This document shows positions 5,399-5,458 of a stretch of DNA of 5,458 nucleotides, piece after piece. A program made the position numbers and the translations under genes. The DNA lies in assembly GCA_030838025.1 (NCBI GenBank), contig JAUTXM010000023.1, positions 1-5,458 on the forward strand, given 5' to 3'. Numbering within the stretch: the first letter of the stretch is position 1; each line of letters opens with the position of its first letter. The stretch is from Acidimicrobiaceae bacterium (lineage in GTDB: Bacteria; Actinomycetota; Acidimicrobiia; Acidimicrobiales; Palsa-688). The notes under the pieces are model-generated. The model saw only the letters and a list, made by a program, of their open reading frames with translations. It was not told the origin of the DNA and made no database searches.

Positions 5399-5407
5399 CC
5401 CAGCGGG
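5391..5407 (+). terminator. Stem-loop over the stop codon of the UbiB-family gene
   Basis: CCCGCTG (5391-5397) and CAGCGGG (5401-5407) form a perfect 7-bp stem around ACC. The TGA stop (5396-5398) lies within it. No T-run follows. The geometry matches the stem-loop after fabH (7-bp stem, three-base loop). It may end or stabilise the transcript. The right arm can alternatively pair with a second CCCGCTG at 5452-5458. Confidence 0.4.
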
Positions 5408-5458
5408 CGATCACTCTGGTACGGGTCTGAGTCTCTGGCAGGGATCTGCCACCCGCTG
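5401..5458. repeat. Nested inverted repeats at the right edge
   Basis: CAGCGGG (5401-5407) is exactly complementary to CCCGCTG at 5452-5458, the last seven bases of the window. Directly inside the right arm, TGGCAG (5436-5441) pairs with CTGCCA (5446-5451) around GGAT. CTCTGG is also repeated at 5414 and 5433. No coding frame was identified in these 60 bases. Whether this is a terminator, an RNA element or an operator for a gene beyond the edge cannot be told from here. Confidence 0.4.

Noticed and set aside
5401..5458. tRNA-like appearance: a 7-bp end stem enclosing a hairpin next to the 3' arm
   Set aside because: It is only 58 bases long, the inner hairpin has a four-base loop rather than a seven-base T loop, and no TTCRA, D-arm or anticodon arm can be placed.

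Overview
The window is high-GC DNA with strong G/C preference at third codon positions, one likely GTG start and tight TGATG gene overlaps. This points to an actinobacterium. The dissociated type II fatty-acid synthesis cluster and the FabF ending in GFGGHN suggest an early-branching lineage such as Acidimicrobiia, but that placement is an inference and nothing in the window is a taxonomic marker.

Layout. Positions 1-2865 hold a type II fatty-acid synthesis (FAS II) cluster on the + strand. It contains the 3' end of a biotinyl/lipoyl-domain protein, fabH (ketoacyl-ACP synthase III), acpP (acyl carrier protein) and fabF (ketoacyl-ACP synthase II). The first two genes and the last two genes each overlap by one base (TGATG). 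The two pairs are separated by about 100 bp that holds a stem-loop right after the fabH stop, a possible promoter and a strong ribosome binding site for acpP. A small unrecognised 64-codon gene with a good ribosome binding site follows at 2956-3150. It converges on bcp (thiol peroxidase, - strand, 3181-3645) across a 30-bp gap. A 61-bp divergent spacer separates bcp from a large UbiB/AarF/ABC1-family kinase-like gene (+ strand, 3707-5398). The last 60 bp hold overlapping inverted repeats.

How the genes work together. FabH starts fatty-acid chains from acyl-CoA and malonyl-ACP, AcpP carries the growing chain, and FabF elongates it. The partial upstream protein has the fold of an acetyl-CoA carboxylase biotin carrier but no lysine in its visible part. 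It therefore cannot carry biotin there and may be a regulatory or structural homologue rather than a working carrier. The bcp and UbiB-family pair fits peroxide defence and isoprenoid-quinone/membrane homeostasis, but a functional link between them is only suggested by their shared promoter region.

Most of the window is ordinary core metabolism. The points most worth a second look are the biotin-less carrier domain coupled to fabH, the 18-residue insertion in FabH, the small unknown gene with a palindrome at its ribosome binding site, the possible back-to-back leaderless promoters between bcp and the UbiB-family gene, and the competing stems at the right edge. No mobile element, CRISPR array, tRNA or rRNA was found.
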